Made by a program: the position numbers and the translations under genes. The notes beneath the pieces are model-generated. The model was not told the DNA's origin. It did not search any database and saw only the letters and a program-made list of their open reading frames with translations. From JAGNRR01 sp964389575 (GTDB lineage: Bacteria > Bacteroidota > Bacteroidia > Chitinophagales > Chitinophagaceae), in contig CAYMFF010000003.1 of NCBI GenBank assembly GCA_964389575.1, forward strand, positions 1 through 64,000: DNA of 64,000 bases, read 5' to 3'. Shown in pieces: positions 27,301 to 35,514 of the stretch; position 1 is the stretch's first letter, and each line of letters opens with the position of its first letter.

Positions 27301-28173
27301 TTTATTATATCGCCCCGACAAACTCAATACAAAACCAAGTACTGGTCTTCTCGCAACAGCTGCAGAAGAATCAGTTTTAAAAGCTAAAGGTCCTGACAAG
27401 TTAAAGTTTAAAAAGTTATTATTAAATCCATCGAAAGAATGCTGTCCACGAAGTCCTCCTCTTAATTTAGAAGACATATTAATAGTATTCACCTCAATAA
27501 CTCCTCCTGTAGCATTACCCACTTTGGCGGGCACACCTGATTTAAAAACTTTCAGACCACGCAATAACGCTGGTGGGATACTATTAATCATTTCCGACCC
27601 TCTCACTTGCATACCATCAATTAAGTAAAGAGTTTCATCACCTCGACCACCGCCTATTTGAACAGCGCCACCACTACTACCACCATTATCAACACCAGTA
27701 ACTAACTCTAGACCTTTGGAAATATTAGTTGTGGCCATATCTTCAAGTTGTTTACCTGTGACCTCAGATCCACCCGGATCAGTTGGATCGATAATTTTTG
27801 GACCTGATTTGATAACTAAGGTTTTTGTAACCTTCCCTTTTCCACTATTTCTAATCTGCATTACAGCGTTTTGGGTTGTCATATTATTCGAACGAACAAC
27901 AATACCCGTAATTTCCATTTTATCATATCCTACCGAACTAATTTTTAAAGTATAAGTTCCTGGAGGTAATGGTTTAATTTTAAAATTTCCATTAAAATTA
28001 CTTTTACCTTGTCCTTTCAAAATACCTCCTTCAAAAGCTCCAATACTTGCAAGGGGAACTGTTTCTCCTTTTTTATTAGTAACTGTTCCATCTATCCCTC
28101 CCGTGCTAGCTTGAGCAAAGGCAAGATTCGTAATCGCTGTCAAACAAAGTATAATAATTAGTCTCAATTTCAT
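24322..28173 (-). CDS. Giant TonB-dependent receptor-like outer-membrane protein
   Basis: 1283 residues. A signal peptide ends near LAFAQ. Residues about 24-110 form a carboxypeptidase-regulatory-like domain (GGIDGTVTNKKGETVPLASIGAFEGG, LPPGTYTLKISSVGYD). The plug (about 125-235) has TNISKGLELVTGVDNGG, GGGRGDETLYLIDGMQVRGSE and GVPAKVGNATGGVIEVNT. The remainder is a beta-barrel with many aromatic strand ends, finishing RRAYVGFSMNF. No SusD partner follows; instead a secreted T9SS protein and a PorV-family protein do. A short CA-repeat leader precedes the ATG. A role in holding the secreted protein at the surface is an inference. Confidence 0.85.
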   Translation of the reverse strand: MKLRLIIILCLTAITNLAFAQASTGGIDGTVTNKKGETVPLASIGAFEGGILKGQGKSNFNGNFKIKPLPPGTYTLKISSVGYDKMEITGIVVRSNNMTTQNAVMQIRNSGKGKVTKTLVIKSGPKIIDPTDPGGSEVTGKQLEDMATTNISKGLELVTGVDNGGSSGGAVQIGGGRGDETLYLIDGMQVRGSEMINSIPPALLRGLKVFKSGVPAKVGNATGGVIEVNTINMSSKLRGGLRGQHSFDGFNNNFLNFNLSGPLAFKTDSSAAVARRPVLGFVLSLSGRYNKDPNPSYNGYTTLTPEALSRVQQNPLTTNPLGSGTSLFLPTAETVNANDFRTTRARENGENYSFNYLGKLDFAPTSRMNLRLGTYFNYGRSKGWSFANSMFAPEANSINNSYTARGFLQMQQSLGRPDADNEDALISNAFYNVQLSYQRAFGQSENPNHGDDIFRYGYLGRFNQESSPFYINEKFNGPSGAEYEGWRYVGDAFTGLTYTPSGDNPLLENYTNQVMNDSRLNINNLFSLVAFQGLRNGDAPSNAYGLWTGPGSQISSYGYSQSDQFDLNLGASFDINQGIKNKENKDAITHQIEFGLGYQQITSRGYSVGANRLGNLWTLMRLITNNHVQNLDEDNPIFVVGGNNYTEQQLLDAGLEFSEFDTVQYNRFLAASDITRFSKELRTKLFGDPNNTDIINIDNLGPETFSLDMFSADDLFNDGNNIFTNYNGYDYLGNIQRNQPNFRDFWTKRDDRGDLLRPIAPYNPNYMFGYISDLFKYKDVVFNVGVRIDRFDANQNVLRDPYSLYGVQKLSGINSNQYRLAKDPSTNVVAPDPKAAGFDTDWVPYVDNNQASTPTLVGYRSGDVWYDPFGKEIADPTILSEDYANGLPIQPWLTDVTDSIKSEGYNIDNAFTDYAPDIAVSPRIRFTFPISDEALFFGNYDIMTQYPQGNNFVTPDDYYFFTDRTGALNNANLRMQRTINYRLGFEQGLTKNSKIGIEAYYNERKGQVQLQQFVLAYPRTYTSYGNRDFSSTKGFTFNYKLQGTRKLPLRMSIAYTLQFAEGTGSNSASMSSLINQGQPNLRTVFPMSFDTRHIGSMNIDYNFGNIRKGPKIGKDDNVHYLLNGVSMNLLLNARSGRPYTKRARAVAINQTATNIPIIGKFNGSRRPWTSNMDFRINKNLTFARIGRKKDDQGEIIKNSGKRLSGSVFVYFENLLNTRNVVGLYSYSGEPDDDGYLASPQGQQELNTEIIFDQSYIDLYNTRINSPFNFNNPRRAYVGFSMNF

Positions 28174-28362
28174 AGTGTGTGTGTATGTGAGTTTTTATTA
28201 GCTCGTAAATATATGTTAAAGATAGTAATCTAACTTCCAATCCTTCTAAAATTATTAACAATTAATTCTAACGATTATGGTTTGAGTTCCGTCTTTATTT
28301 CTTAATACGAATGTAATGCTTATCCTTAGAAAGTGAACAGTACAACTTTCTTCTTTTTGTCA

Positions 28363-28392
28363 TATAAAAATGACGTTTTCATTAGAAAACGT
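28363..28392 (-). terminator. Weak terminator after rny
   Basis: On the minus strand ACGTTTTC and GAAAACGT form an 8-base-pair stem around TAAT, followed by CATTTTTAT. It begins 8 bases after the rny stop. Confidence 0.5.
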
Positions 28393-28400
28393 TAAAATTA

Positions 28401-29963
28401 TTATTTGGCAACATTCACCGCTCGCTTCTCACGAATCACGGTAACGCGTATCTGACCTGGGTATTGCATTTCGTTTTGAATCTTATCTGCAATGTCAAAT
28501 GACAGGGTATCGCTTTCAGCATCGCTTACTTTATCAGCCTCAACAATTACGCGCAACTCACGTCCTGCCTGCACCGCATACGCTTTTTCTACACCTTTAT
28601 ACCCCATGGCTAAACTTTCTAAATCTTGCACTCGTTGCAAAAAGCTTTGCATGATTTCACGACGAGCACCGGGTCGTGCTCCACTGATGGCATCGCAAGC
28701 TTGAATGATGGGTGAGATCACATATTTCATTTCCATCTCATCATGGTGAGCACCAATGGCATTTACCACCGCCTCATGTTCTCCATATTTTTTTGCAAGC
28801 TTGGCTCCCAAAAGAGCATGAGAAAGTTCTGTTTCTTCTTCTGGAACCTTACCAATATCATGCAATAATCCAGCACGTTTTGCTAGCTTCGGATTTAAAC
28901 CCAACTCTGCTGCCATGATGCCACAAAGGTTGGCAGTTTCACGAGAGTGCATTAATAAGTTCTGTCCATACGAAGAACGAAAACGCATACGACCCACCAT
29001 ACGCACTAATTCTTTATGCAAACCATGAATCCCCAAATCGATAACCGTTCGATTACCTATCTCCATGACTTGCTCATTAATTTGTTTTTTAGTTTTATTC
29101 ACGACCTCTTCAATACGAGCTGGGTGAATTCTACCATCTTGTGTCAATCGTTGTAAAGACAATCGAGCAATTTCTCTGCGCAACGGATCAAACGAACTTA
29201 ATATAATCGCTTCAGGTGTATCATCAATAACTAAATCAACTCCAGTGGCAGCTTCAATAGCTCGAATGTTTCTTCCTTCTCTACCAATGATTTGACCTTT
29301 TTGTGCATCACTTTCAAGGTTAAATACGGTAATAGAATTTTCTATCGCTTGTTCAGCAGCTGTTCGCTGAATAGTCTGTATGACAATTTTTTTAGCTTCC
29401 TTATTGGCAGTAAGCTTAGCTTCTTCCATAATCTCTTGCACATGAGCCATAGCATCAGTTCGCGCTTCGGACTTCATGACCTCAATTAATTGAGTCTTGG
29501 CCTCATCAGCTTTTAGGTTAGAAACTTTCTCCAATGCATTTACATGTTGCTGGTGCTGCTCATCTAATTCTTTCTGCTTCTTTTCTATTATTTGTAATTG
29601 CTGCGTAAGACTCTCTTTCTTTTGATTATATTCCTTTTGCAATCGATTGGCATCCTGGCTTTTTTTGTTCAGATCCCCTTCTTTCTTTTTTACACGTTGT
29701 TCAGCATCCTTTACTTTTTGATTCCGCTGGTTTATCTGTTTTTCGTGGTCGGCTTTTTTCTGAAGGAAATTTTCTTTCGCATCTAATTTACGTTTTTCAA
29801 AATAGGCGTTCGCTTTTGTTTCACCTTCGCTTATTATTCCTTTTGCCTTTATCTCTGCTTCGTCAATTAAATTTTGTGAGTTTTTACTAAAAATTATTTT
29901 GCCTATAAAAATGCCTATGCCCAGCGCTACCACTGCTGCAATGGCGGTTATTATTATATCCAT
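28401..29963 (-). CDS. rny: Ribonuclease Y
   Basis: 520 residues, the usual length. A single N-terminal membrane helix (ITAIAAVVALGIGIFIGKIIF) is followed by a long coiled coil (about 30-205) rich in Lys, Glu and Gln. A KH domain comes next, with GQIIGREGRNIRAIEAATGVDLVIDDTPEAI. The HD domain has LLMHSRETANLCGIMAAELGL and the metal-binding HDIGK. RNase Y is a membrane-anchored endonuclease that starts mRNA decay. It is divergent from murI across about 120 bases. Confidence 0.95.
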   Translation of the reverse strand: MDIIITAIAAVVALGIGIFIGKIIFSKNSQNLIDEAEIKAKGIISEGETKANAYFEKRKLDAKENFLQKKADHEKQINQRNQKVKDAEQRVKKKEGDLNKKSQDANRLQKEYNQKKESLTQQLQIIEKKQKELDEQHQQHVNALEKVSNLKADEAKTQLIEVMKSEARTDAMAHVQEIMEEAKLTANKEAKKIVIQTIQRTAAEQAIENSITVFNLESDAQKGQIIGREGRNIRAIEAATGVDLVIDDTPEAIILSSFDPLRREIARLSLQRLTQDGRIHPARIEEVVNKTKKQINEQVMEIGNRTVIDLGIHGLHKELVRMVGRMRFRSSYGQNLLMHSRETANLCGIMAAELGLNPKLAKRAGLLHDIGKVPEEETELSHALLGAKLAKKYGEHEAVVNAIGAHHDEMEMKYVISPIIQACDAISGARPGARREIMQSFLQRVQDLESLAMGYKGVEKAYAVQAGRELRVIVEADKVSDAESDTLSFDIADKIQNEMQYPGQIRVTVIREKRAVNVAK

Positions 29964-30054
29964 ATTGTATATTGCTTTTCACTTGTATTATTATATATAA
30001 ATGCCGTTGTACTCATTTACAACTGCCTACAGGCGAATATACGTCATTTTATAT

Positions 30055-30086
30055 TTTGCCTTTGGCATAAAAAAAAGATACTTTTG
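30055..30086 (+). promoter_or_regulatory. Promoter of murI (leaderless)
   Basis: TTTG at 30055-30058 and TACTTTTG at 30079-30086 match both Bacteroidota promoter elements with a 20-base spacing. The -7 element ends six bases before the ATG at 30093, so the mRNA should start at or beside the start codon. Confidence 0.7.
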
Positions 30087-30092
30087 AGCGCA

Positions 30093-30890
30093 ATGCAAAA
30101 TGCACCCATTGGGATATTTGATAGTGGTCTTGGCGGCCTGACCGTAGCAAAGGCTATCGATTCATTATTACCCAATGAAGAAATAATATATTACGGCGAC
30201 ACCTTGCATTTGCCGTATGGCGAAAAAAGCCAAAAGCACATTCAAGAATACAGCGAAGCAATTGTGCGCTATCTCCTTTCATTAAATGTCAAGTTGATTG
30301 TTATTGCTTGCAACTCTGCCTCGGCTAATGCGGCAAGTTACTTGAGAGAAAAATTTCATAAACAAATAGAAATCCGTGGTGTAATTAGACCCATGCTAAA
30401 AGCGGTAGCAGAAAAAAACTTTAGCACCGTTGGATTAATAGGAACGCAAGCTACTGTAAATAGTGGCATTTATGCTGAAATTCTAAAAGAGTATAATGCC
30501 GAAACAAAATTAGAAAGCTTAGCCACACCACTTCTGGTGCCTATGATTGAAGAAGGCTTTAATACCAACTCGATATCCAAAGAAGTTATTAAAGAATATC
30601 TCCAACAGTTTAAAAACATTGAAGCACTTTTATTAGCCTGCACACACTACCCTTTAATTAAAAATTCGGTAGAAGATTTTTTTGAAAAAAAAATCGTGGT
30701 AATGGATAATGCAGATTATATGGCGCAAGATGTTCAGGATTTTTTACTGAGAGAAAAATTATTATGCCAAGAAAGAAAAAATGAAAATCAATTTTGGGTG
30801 AGCGATTACACCCAAAATTTTGCCAAATCAGCATCAATGTTTTTTGGAAAAGAGATTAACGTACAAGAACACAATATATTTGCAGTATGA
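30093..30890 (+). CDS. murI: Glutamate racemase
   Basis: 265 residues from the ATG at 30093. A TTG nine bases earlier is in frame, but it sits inside the predicted -7 element. The active-site pattern is complete: Asp10 in GIFDSGLGG, Cys73 in VIACNSASA and Cys183 in LLACTHYPLI, the two catalytic cysteines. It converts L- to D-glutamate for peptidoglycan. Its stop overlaps the pdxA start (ATGA), so the two are coupled. Confidence 0.95.
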   Translation: MQNAPIGIFDSGLGGLTVAKAIDSLLPNEEIIYYGDTLHLPYGEKSQKHIQEYSEAIVRYLLSLNVKLIVIACNSASANAASYLREKFHKQIEIRGVIRPMLKAVAEKNFSTVGLIGTQATVNSGIYAEILKEYNAETKLESLATPLLVPMIEEGFNTNSISKEVIKEYLQQFKNIEALLLACTHYPLIKNSVEDFFEKKIVVMDNADYMAQDVQDFLLREKLLCQERKNENQFWVSDYTQNFAKSASMFFGKEINVQEHNIFAV

Positions 30891-31972
30891 GTGAAAACAG
30901 AAAACCAATAATTGGTTTAACAACGGGTGATTTAAATGGCATTGGGCTGGAACTAATTATAAAAACATTTAGTAATAGCAAACTCATGGAGTATTGCACC
31001 CCGGTATTATTTGCGAGTAATAAGGTTTTAAATTTTTATTCAAAATCATTAAATGATAATTTTAAATACACCAGCGTAAAAGATTGGAATCAATTAAACC
31101 AAAAAACGCTGAATGTTTACACCTGTTGGCAAGAGGATGTAAAAGTCGAACCTGGCAAACTAACTCCTGAAGGAGGTAAATACGCCGTGCGCAGTTTAGA
31201 AGTGGCCGTGCAATGCCTAAAAGATCAACAGATTGATGGCTTGCTTACAGCGCCCATTCATAAGAAAAATGTGCAAGGGCCTAATTTTGCTCATAGTGGT
31301 CATACGCCATATTTAAAAGAACAATTTGGAGCCCAAGATGTCGCCATGATGTTATGTACTGATTTTTTAAAAGTTGCTTTGCTCACGGAGCATGTTCCAG
31401 TGACTCAACTAGAAAAACATATTACTACATCAGCCATAGTATCGAAAGTAGAAATTGTACATAATTCATTAATTCAAGATTTTGGAATTCAAAAACCAAA
31501 GATTGCTATCTTGGGTCTCAATCCGCATGCAGGCGATGATGGATTAATTGGCAATGAAGAGAAAGAAATTATTTTACCCGCTATGGAACAATTGCGCAAT
31601 AAAGACATTCTTGTTTTTGGACCCTACGCCGCTGATGGCTTTTTTGCTCGTTGTGCATATCAAGAGTTTGATTGTGTGCTAGCTATGTATCATGATCAAG
31701 GATTGATTCCTTTTAAATCATTGGACTTAGATGAAGGGGTGAATTTTACTGCTGGTTTGAGTATGGTTCGTACTTCACCGGACCATGGCACTGCCTTCGA
31801 AATTGCTGGTAAAAATGAAGCTAATCCTAGCTCCTATCTACACGCACTTTATAGTTGCATTGATATAATAAATCGTCGCGCCGGCTATGCCGAAAACACT
31901 AAAAACAAATTGGTTTACGGCACTTATAGCAAGCGCCCTAGACGAAACAGAGAAGAAGCGAAACAAGATTAG
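30887..31972 (+). CDS. pdxA: 4-hydroxythreonine-4-phosphate dehydrogenase
   Basis: 361 residues. Family motifs are GLTTGDLNGIGLELI at the start, DGLLTAPIHKKNV, the metal-site segment AHSGHTPYL, LNPHAGDDGLIG, AMYHDQGLIPFKSL, and the end-on NFTAGLSMVRTSPDHGTAF. PdxA makes the amino-ketone used in vitamin B6 synthesis. The ATG overlaps the murI stop by four bases. pdxJ is not in the window. Confidence 0.94.
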   Translation: MSENRKPIIGLTTGDLNGIGLELIIKTFSNSKLMEYCTPVLFASNKVLNFYSKSLNDNFKYTSVKDWNQLNQKTLNVYTCWQEDVKVEPGKLTPEGGKYAVRSLEVAVQCLKDQQIDGLLTAPIHKKNVQGPNFAHSGHTPYLKEQFGAQDVAMMLCTDFLKVALLTEHVPVTQLEKHITTSAIVSKVEIVHNSLIQDFGIQKPKIAILGLNPHAGDDGLIGNEEKEIILPAMEQLRNKDILVFGPYAADGFFARCAYQEFDCVLAMYHDQGLIPFKSLDLDEGVNFTAGLSMVRTSPDHGTAFEIAGKNEANPSSYLHALYSCIDIINRRAGYAENTKNKLVYGTYSKRPRRNREEAKQD

Positions 31973-32014
31973 TTTACGGAAATTATCAAAACAGTACTTT
32001 AGATTTTAACTATT

Positions 32015-32662
32015 GTGAACATTTATTATATCAGTGGTTTAGGCGCCGACGAGAGAGCATTTTCAAAATTAGATTTTGTGAAAAAATATAATGCTCAATA
32101 TATCCCTTGGTTACCTCCCGTTCAAAAAAAAGAAACGATAGAAGATTATGCAAAACGCATGGCTGATTCAATAAAAGGTGAACATCCGATCATTGTTGGG
32201 TTATCCTTTGGTGGCATGGTAGCCATGGAAATTGCAAAAATAATTAAGCTTAAAAAAGTGATATTAATCTCTTCGTGCAAAACAAAAAATGAACTGCCTC
32301 CGCAAATTAAGATGGCAGGTGCTTTAGGACTCGATTCTTTAGTACCAACTTCTTTGGTAAAAAACAGCAAACCATTGGTATATAATTTTTTAGGAACGGC
32401 TACTGAAAAAGAGAAAGAAATAGCCAGTGATTTTATTGATCAAATTGATGAAGAATATTTGAGCTGGTCTATGCGTTCAATTAGCCGCTGGAAAAACACT
32501 CAAGTGGAAAGTCCCGTTTGTCATATTCATGGCAATAAAGATATGTTGTTACAAAGCAGTTTCGTAAAAGCTGACCATATCATTGAAGGCGGGAATCATT
32601 TCATGATTTATAATCGTGCTTCGGAGATTAACCCATTAATCAACACTGCCCTAGAATCTTAG
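32015..32662 (+). CDS. Small alpha/beta hydrolase
   Basis: 215 residues, starting at a GTG. The nucleophile elbow is GLSFGG with Ser64. An acid is likely in HGNKD and the catalytic histidine in GGNHFMI near residue 195. It starts YYISGLGADERAFSKL, as in short Bacteroidota hydrolases of unknown substrate. A TACTTTAG element (31995-32002) lies 12 bases before the start and may give it its own short-leader transcript; otherwise it follows pdxA by 42 bases. Confidence 0.78.
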   Translation: MNIYYISGLGADERAFSKLDFVKKYNAQYIPWLPPVQKKETIEDYAKRMADSIKGEHPIIVGLSFGGMVAMEIAKIIKLKKVILISSCKTKNELPPQIKMAGALGLDSLVPTSLVKNSKPLVYNFLGTATEKEKEIASDFIDQIDEEYLSWSMRSISRWKNTQVESPVCHIHGNKDMLLQSSFVKADHIIEGGNHFMIYNRASEINPLINTALES

Positions 32663-32669
32663 TTTGGTG

Positions 32670-33185
32670 CTATTTATAACCAAACTCTGATGCTCTATTT
32701 TCATCACGCTCTTTTTGTAAAACCGTAACATGGCTCAACTGTTTTTTCTTTCCGCCGCGCTGAAAAACGGTTAAAAGATAATAGCCAGTTTTGGAGCATA
32801 CATAAGAAAACTCAGTATAAAACTCGCCATCACGAGTAGGATAAAATTTATCCGTAAGTATATGACCCACTCCACGTTTACCCAATTTCATTTGCGCTTT
32901 GTGAGTGCTCGGGTCTACAAAAACTAAATAATGGTATAGTCGTCCTTTGAACATTTGAATTAAAATCGGCAATTCCGTATTTCGGTCAGCCCAGCGACTG
33001 GTTTTATGATAAACTAAAAAATTATCCTTTTTTGTAAACTTGTCATACTTAGACTGAATGGTATCCACCCAAAATTTGGGCGCTTGACGCAAATCTAATT
33101 CTTGCGTCTTAGATTGTCCAGAAGAATGAATTGACAAAGCAACCAGAAAACAGAAAACTGAAGATATTTGAACTATTTTTCTCAT
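32670..33185 (-). CDS. Exported protein of unknown family
   Basis: 171 residues with a signal peptide ending near SIHSSGQ. The mature part has no motif I recognise with certainty. It has conserved-looking stretches YDKFTKKDNFLVYHKTSRWADRN and GRLYHYLVFVDPSTHKAQ, and a basic C-terminal third with RGGKKKQLSHVTVLQKERD. It is convergent with the hydrolase gene (7-base gap) and divergent from prs. Confidence 0.6.
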   Translation of the reverse strand: MRKIVQISSVFCFLVALSIHSSGQSKTQELDLRQAPKFWVDTIQSKYDKFTKKDNFLVYHKTSRWADRNTELPILIQMFKGRLYHYLVFVDPSTHKAQMKLGKRGVGHILTDKFYPTRDGEFYTEFSYVCSKTGYYLLTVFQRGGKKKQLSHVTVLQKERDENRASEFGYK

Positions 33186-33243
33186 ACTTATTAGGACTTA
33201 TTCACATCAAGCTTGCTGACCATAAAAATAGTGCGCGGACTCA

Positions 33244-33251
33244 TATATTTG
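33244..33251 (+). promoter_or_regulatory. Promoter -7 element of prs
   Basis: TATATTTG is a perfect TAnnTTTG match, 25 bases before the ATG at 33277. An upstream in-frame GTG at 33253 lies directly at its end and would precede the transcript start. Confidence 0.5.
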
Positions 33252-33276
33252 TGTGCAAAATCCATACCACAATATT

Positions 33277-34245
33277 ATGCGCTCCGAAATTCAGATCTTC
33301 ACAGGTAATGCAACACCAGATTTAGCAAAGGCTATAGCCGATCATGCCGAAATTCCATTAGGCGAATTACACATTCAAAAATTTAGTGATGGCGAATTTC
33401 AACCGGAGTATAAAGAAAGTGTGCGGGGTGATTATGTTTTTTTAGTACAAAGCACCAATGCGCCCTCTGATAACCTTATGGAGCTTTTAATGATGATGGA
33501 TGCGGCACGTCGTGCTTCTGCTGGATATATTACGGCTGTGATTCCTTATTTTGGTTGGGCTCGTCAGGATAGAAAGGACAAACCACGTGTTTCAATTGCT
33601 TCAAAACTTTGTGCTAATCTAATAGCAAAATCTGGAGCCAATCGAATCATGACTATGGATTTACATGCACCTCAAATTCAAGGATTCTTTGACATACCAG
33701 TAGATCATTTAGACAGTTCGGCGATTTTTATTCCTTATATTGAGGACCTTGAGATAGAAGATTTATGTTTTGCAAGCCCTGATGTGGGAAGCACCAATCG
33801 TGTTAGAGAAGTTGCTACTTATTTTAATGCTGAAATGGTAATTTGTGACAAACAAAGAAAAAGAGCCAATGAAGTAGCTTCTATGACTGTTATCGGCGAT
33901 GTTACGGATAAAAACATTGTGCTCATTGACGATATTTGTGATACAGCAGGAACACTTACAAGAAGTGCTGCTATGCTTATGGATAAAGGCGCTAAAAGTG
34001 TAAGAGCTTTTTGCACGCACCCTGTATTAAGTGGCAAGGCTTATGAAAACATTGAGAATTCTGTTTTGACGGAATTAGTAGTTTGTGATACAATTCCATT
34101 AAAACAAGAATCAAGTAAAATCAAAGTGGTTAGTACGGCAGAATTATTCTCTGTAGCGATTAGAAATATGTTTGAAAATAAATCTATCAGCTCGCTATTT
34201 ATTCATAGCAACAAAAAAAAAGGGAAAGCTGAACCAGTAAGTTAA
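33277..34245 (+). CDS. prs: Ribose-phosphate pyrophosphokinase
   Basis: 322 residues from the ATG at 33277. The family opening is IQIFTGNATPDLAKAIADH...LGELHIQKFSDGEF. Catalytic and PRPP motifs are FGWARQDRKDKPRVSIASKL (flexible loop), MTMDLHAPQIQGFFDIPVDHL, and NIVLIDDICDTAGTL. It makes PRPP from ribose 5-phosphate and ATP. rplY follows after a 220-base gap. prs next to rplY is a common bacterial order, but the usual pth after rplY is missing. Confidence 0.94.
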   Translation: MRSEIQIFTGNATPDLAKAIADHAEIPLGELHIQKFSDGEFQPEYKESVRGDYVFLVQSTNAPSDNLMELLMMMDAARRASAGYITAVIPYFGWARQDRKDKPRVSIASKLCANLIAKSGANRIMTMDLHAPQIQGFFDIPVDHLDSSAIFIPYIEDLEIEDLCFASPDVGSTNRVREVATYFNAEMVICDKQRKRANEVASMTVIGDVTDKNIVLIDDICDTAGTLTRSAAMLMDKGAKSVRAFCTHPVLSGKAYENIENSVLTELVVCDTIPLKQESSKIKVVSTAELFSVAIRNMFENKSISSLFIHSNKKKGKAEPVS

Positions 34246-34432
34246 TCCTTGATTTTTTTAGTTAATTAACCGAGATAACAAATATTTCTTTTCTTTCTTA
34301 GCCATTTAATGGACCATTAGCTGATAATGTTCAATCATTTCAGTCCCTAGCTTTTTAAACCTGTTAAACAGTTGGGGCTACGAGACCTTACAACTTTTCA
34401 CTCATCACTTTTTACTTTTCACTTAAAAAAAC
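34246..34432. other. Intergenic region between prs and rplY
   Basis: Nothing coding is seen. An 11-base palindrome CTGTTAAACAG lies near 34361. Positions 34391-34430 carry an imperfect repeat of acttttcact and catcactttt, one of three such degenerate tracts in the window. The rplY promoter follows. Confidence 0.5.
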
Positions 34433-34440
34433 TATCTTTG
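34433..34440 (+). promoter_or_regulatory. Promoter -7 element of rplY
   Basis: TATCTTTG is a perfect TAnnTTTG match. A 25-base interval containing a nine-A run precedes the ATG; there is no Shine-Dalgarno sequence, as is usual for highly expressed Bacteroidota genes. Confidence 0.55.
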
Positions 34441-34465
34441 CGCTCCATTTAAAAAAAAATAGATA

Positions 34466-35122
34466 ATGAAAAGTATTACTATCAAAGGACAACTTAGAAG
34501 CGAAACTGGGAAGAAATCCTCTCGTCAGCTACGTTCTGAGGGGCAAGTGCCTGCAGTAATTTACGGAGGTAAAGAAACCATCCATTTTTACGCATCACCA
34601 TTAGATTTTCGCGGTATTGTTTATACTGCTGAATTTATGACAGCGAACATTGAAGTTGGCGACAAAACGTACAAATGCATTTTGAAAGACTTACAATTCC
34701 ATAAATTGACGGACAAAGTCACTCACTTAGATTTCTTGGAACTGGTAGACGGCAAAAAAGTTATTGCCAACATTCCATTGAAATTTGTAGGTACATCAGA
34801 AGGTGTAAAAGAAGGTGGTCGTTTTGTTGTAAAAATGAATGCGCTTAAGGTGCGCACACTTCCTAAAAATTTGGTTGAACATATCGAAGTAGATATTACA
34901 GACTTAATTATAGGAAAAAACAGACGAATCGCAGATATCGTATTTGAAGATGCTGAAATCATGCATTCACCACGTATTCCTGTATGTGCAGTGGCTACAA
35001 CTCGTGTACTGAAGCAAGAAGCTAATGAAGGCGGTGGCGAAGGTGAAGAAGGAGCTGAAGGCGAAGGAGCAGAAGGTGCTGAAGCGCCAGCAGAAGGTGC
35101 TGAAGCAAAAGCTGAAGGATAA
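34466..35122 (+). CDS. rplY: 50S ribosomal protein bL25, long (CTC) form
   Basis: 218 residues. The N-terminal L25 domain (about 1-95) starts ITIKGQLRSETGKKSSRQLRSEGQVPAVIYGG and binds 5S rRNA. The C-terminal TL5/CTC domain (about 96-185) follows. The last 35 residues are a Glu/Gly/Ala repeat (EGGGEGEEGAEGEGAEG...), typical of the long form in Bacteroidota. It ends before a strong terminator. Confidence 0.94.
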   Translation: MKSITIKGQLRSETGKKSSRQLRSEGQVPAVIYGGKETIHFYASPLDFRGIVYTAEFMTANIEVGDKTYKCILKDLQFHKLTDKVTHLDFLELVDGKKVIANIPLKFVGTSEGVKEGGRFVVKMNALKVRTLPKNLVEHIEVDITDLIIGKNRRIADIVFEDAEIMHSPRIPVCAVATTRVLKQEANEGGGEGEEGAEGEGAEGAEAPAEGAEAKAEG

Positions 35123-35149
35123 AATTCAAATCATATTAAAAATTGGAAT

Positions 35150-35177
35150 CACCACGCCAAGGCGTGGTGTTTTTTTT
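35150..35177 (+). terminator. Terminator of rplY
   Basis: CACCACGCC and GGCGTGGTG form a GC-rich stem around AA, followed by eight T. This is the clearest intrinsic terminator in the window. Confidence 0.9.
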
Positions 35178-35191
35178 ATAGCCTTAGTTTA

Positions 35192-35199
35192 TACTTTTG
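35192..35199 (+). promoter_or_regulatory. Promoter -7 element of the EF-Tu-domain-II gene
   Basis: TACTTTTG is a perfect TAnnTTTG match, 18 bases before the ATG at 35218. An in-frame TTG at 35197 lies inside it and is unlikely to be the start. Confidence 0.5.
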
Positions 35200-35217
35200 G
35201 TAGCGTATGATTCAAGT

Positions 35218-35499
35218 ATGAATGGACAATTTAAAATATTAACCACGCTGAAAATTAAGGATAGAGGATTGGCCTTGATTGGCAGGATAGTAAAAGGACA
35301 TATTAAAAAAGGAAATAAACTCATTTTTTATACGGAAGAATTGAAAATAGAAAAAGAAATTATAGCCTTAGAATTTGTAGACCATATTGCTAAAAAAGAG
35401 TCCTACATCGGATTGTTTTTTGGACATAAAAATGAAATAGAGAAAGAGGCGTTTTCTGAATTAATCATAAAGGAACAAATAGCAGAAGTGAGAAAGTAG
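35218..35499 (+). CDS. Stand-alone EF-Tu domain II-like protein
   Basis: 93 residues from the ATG at 35218. The sequence follows translation-factor domain II: F-K-I, then DRGLALIGRIVKGHIKKGNKLIF (compare GRGTVVTGRVERGIIKVGDEVEI of EF-Tu), then a second half ending YIGLFFGHKNEIEKEAFSELI. There is no GTPase domain and no room for one, since a terminator and promoter precede it. The role is unknown; it may bind RNA or a ribosomal partner as a free barrel (inference). It is convergent with mgtE. Confidence 0.7.
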   Translation: MNGQFKILTTLKIKDRGLALIGRIVKGHIKKGNKLIFYTEELKIEKEIIALEFVDHIAKKESYIGLFFGHKNEIEKEAFSELIIKEQIAEVRK

Positions 35500-35514
35500 A
35501 ATTACTAAACCAGT

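Noticed and set aside
28174..28190. GT/CA dinucleotide run before the TonB receptor gene as a phase-variation repeat or CRISPR-like repeat
   Set aside because: It is only about 12-16 bases, irregular and outside the coding frame; too short for a confident claim.
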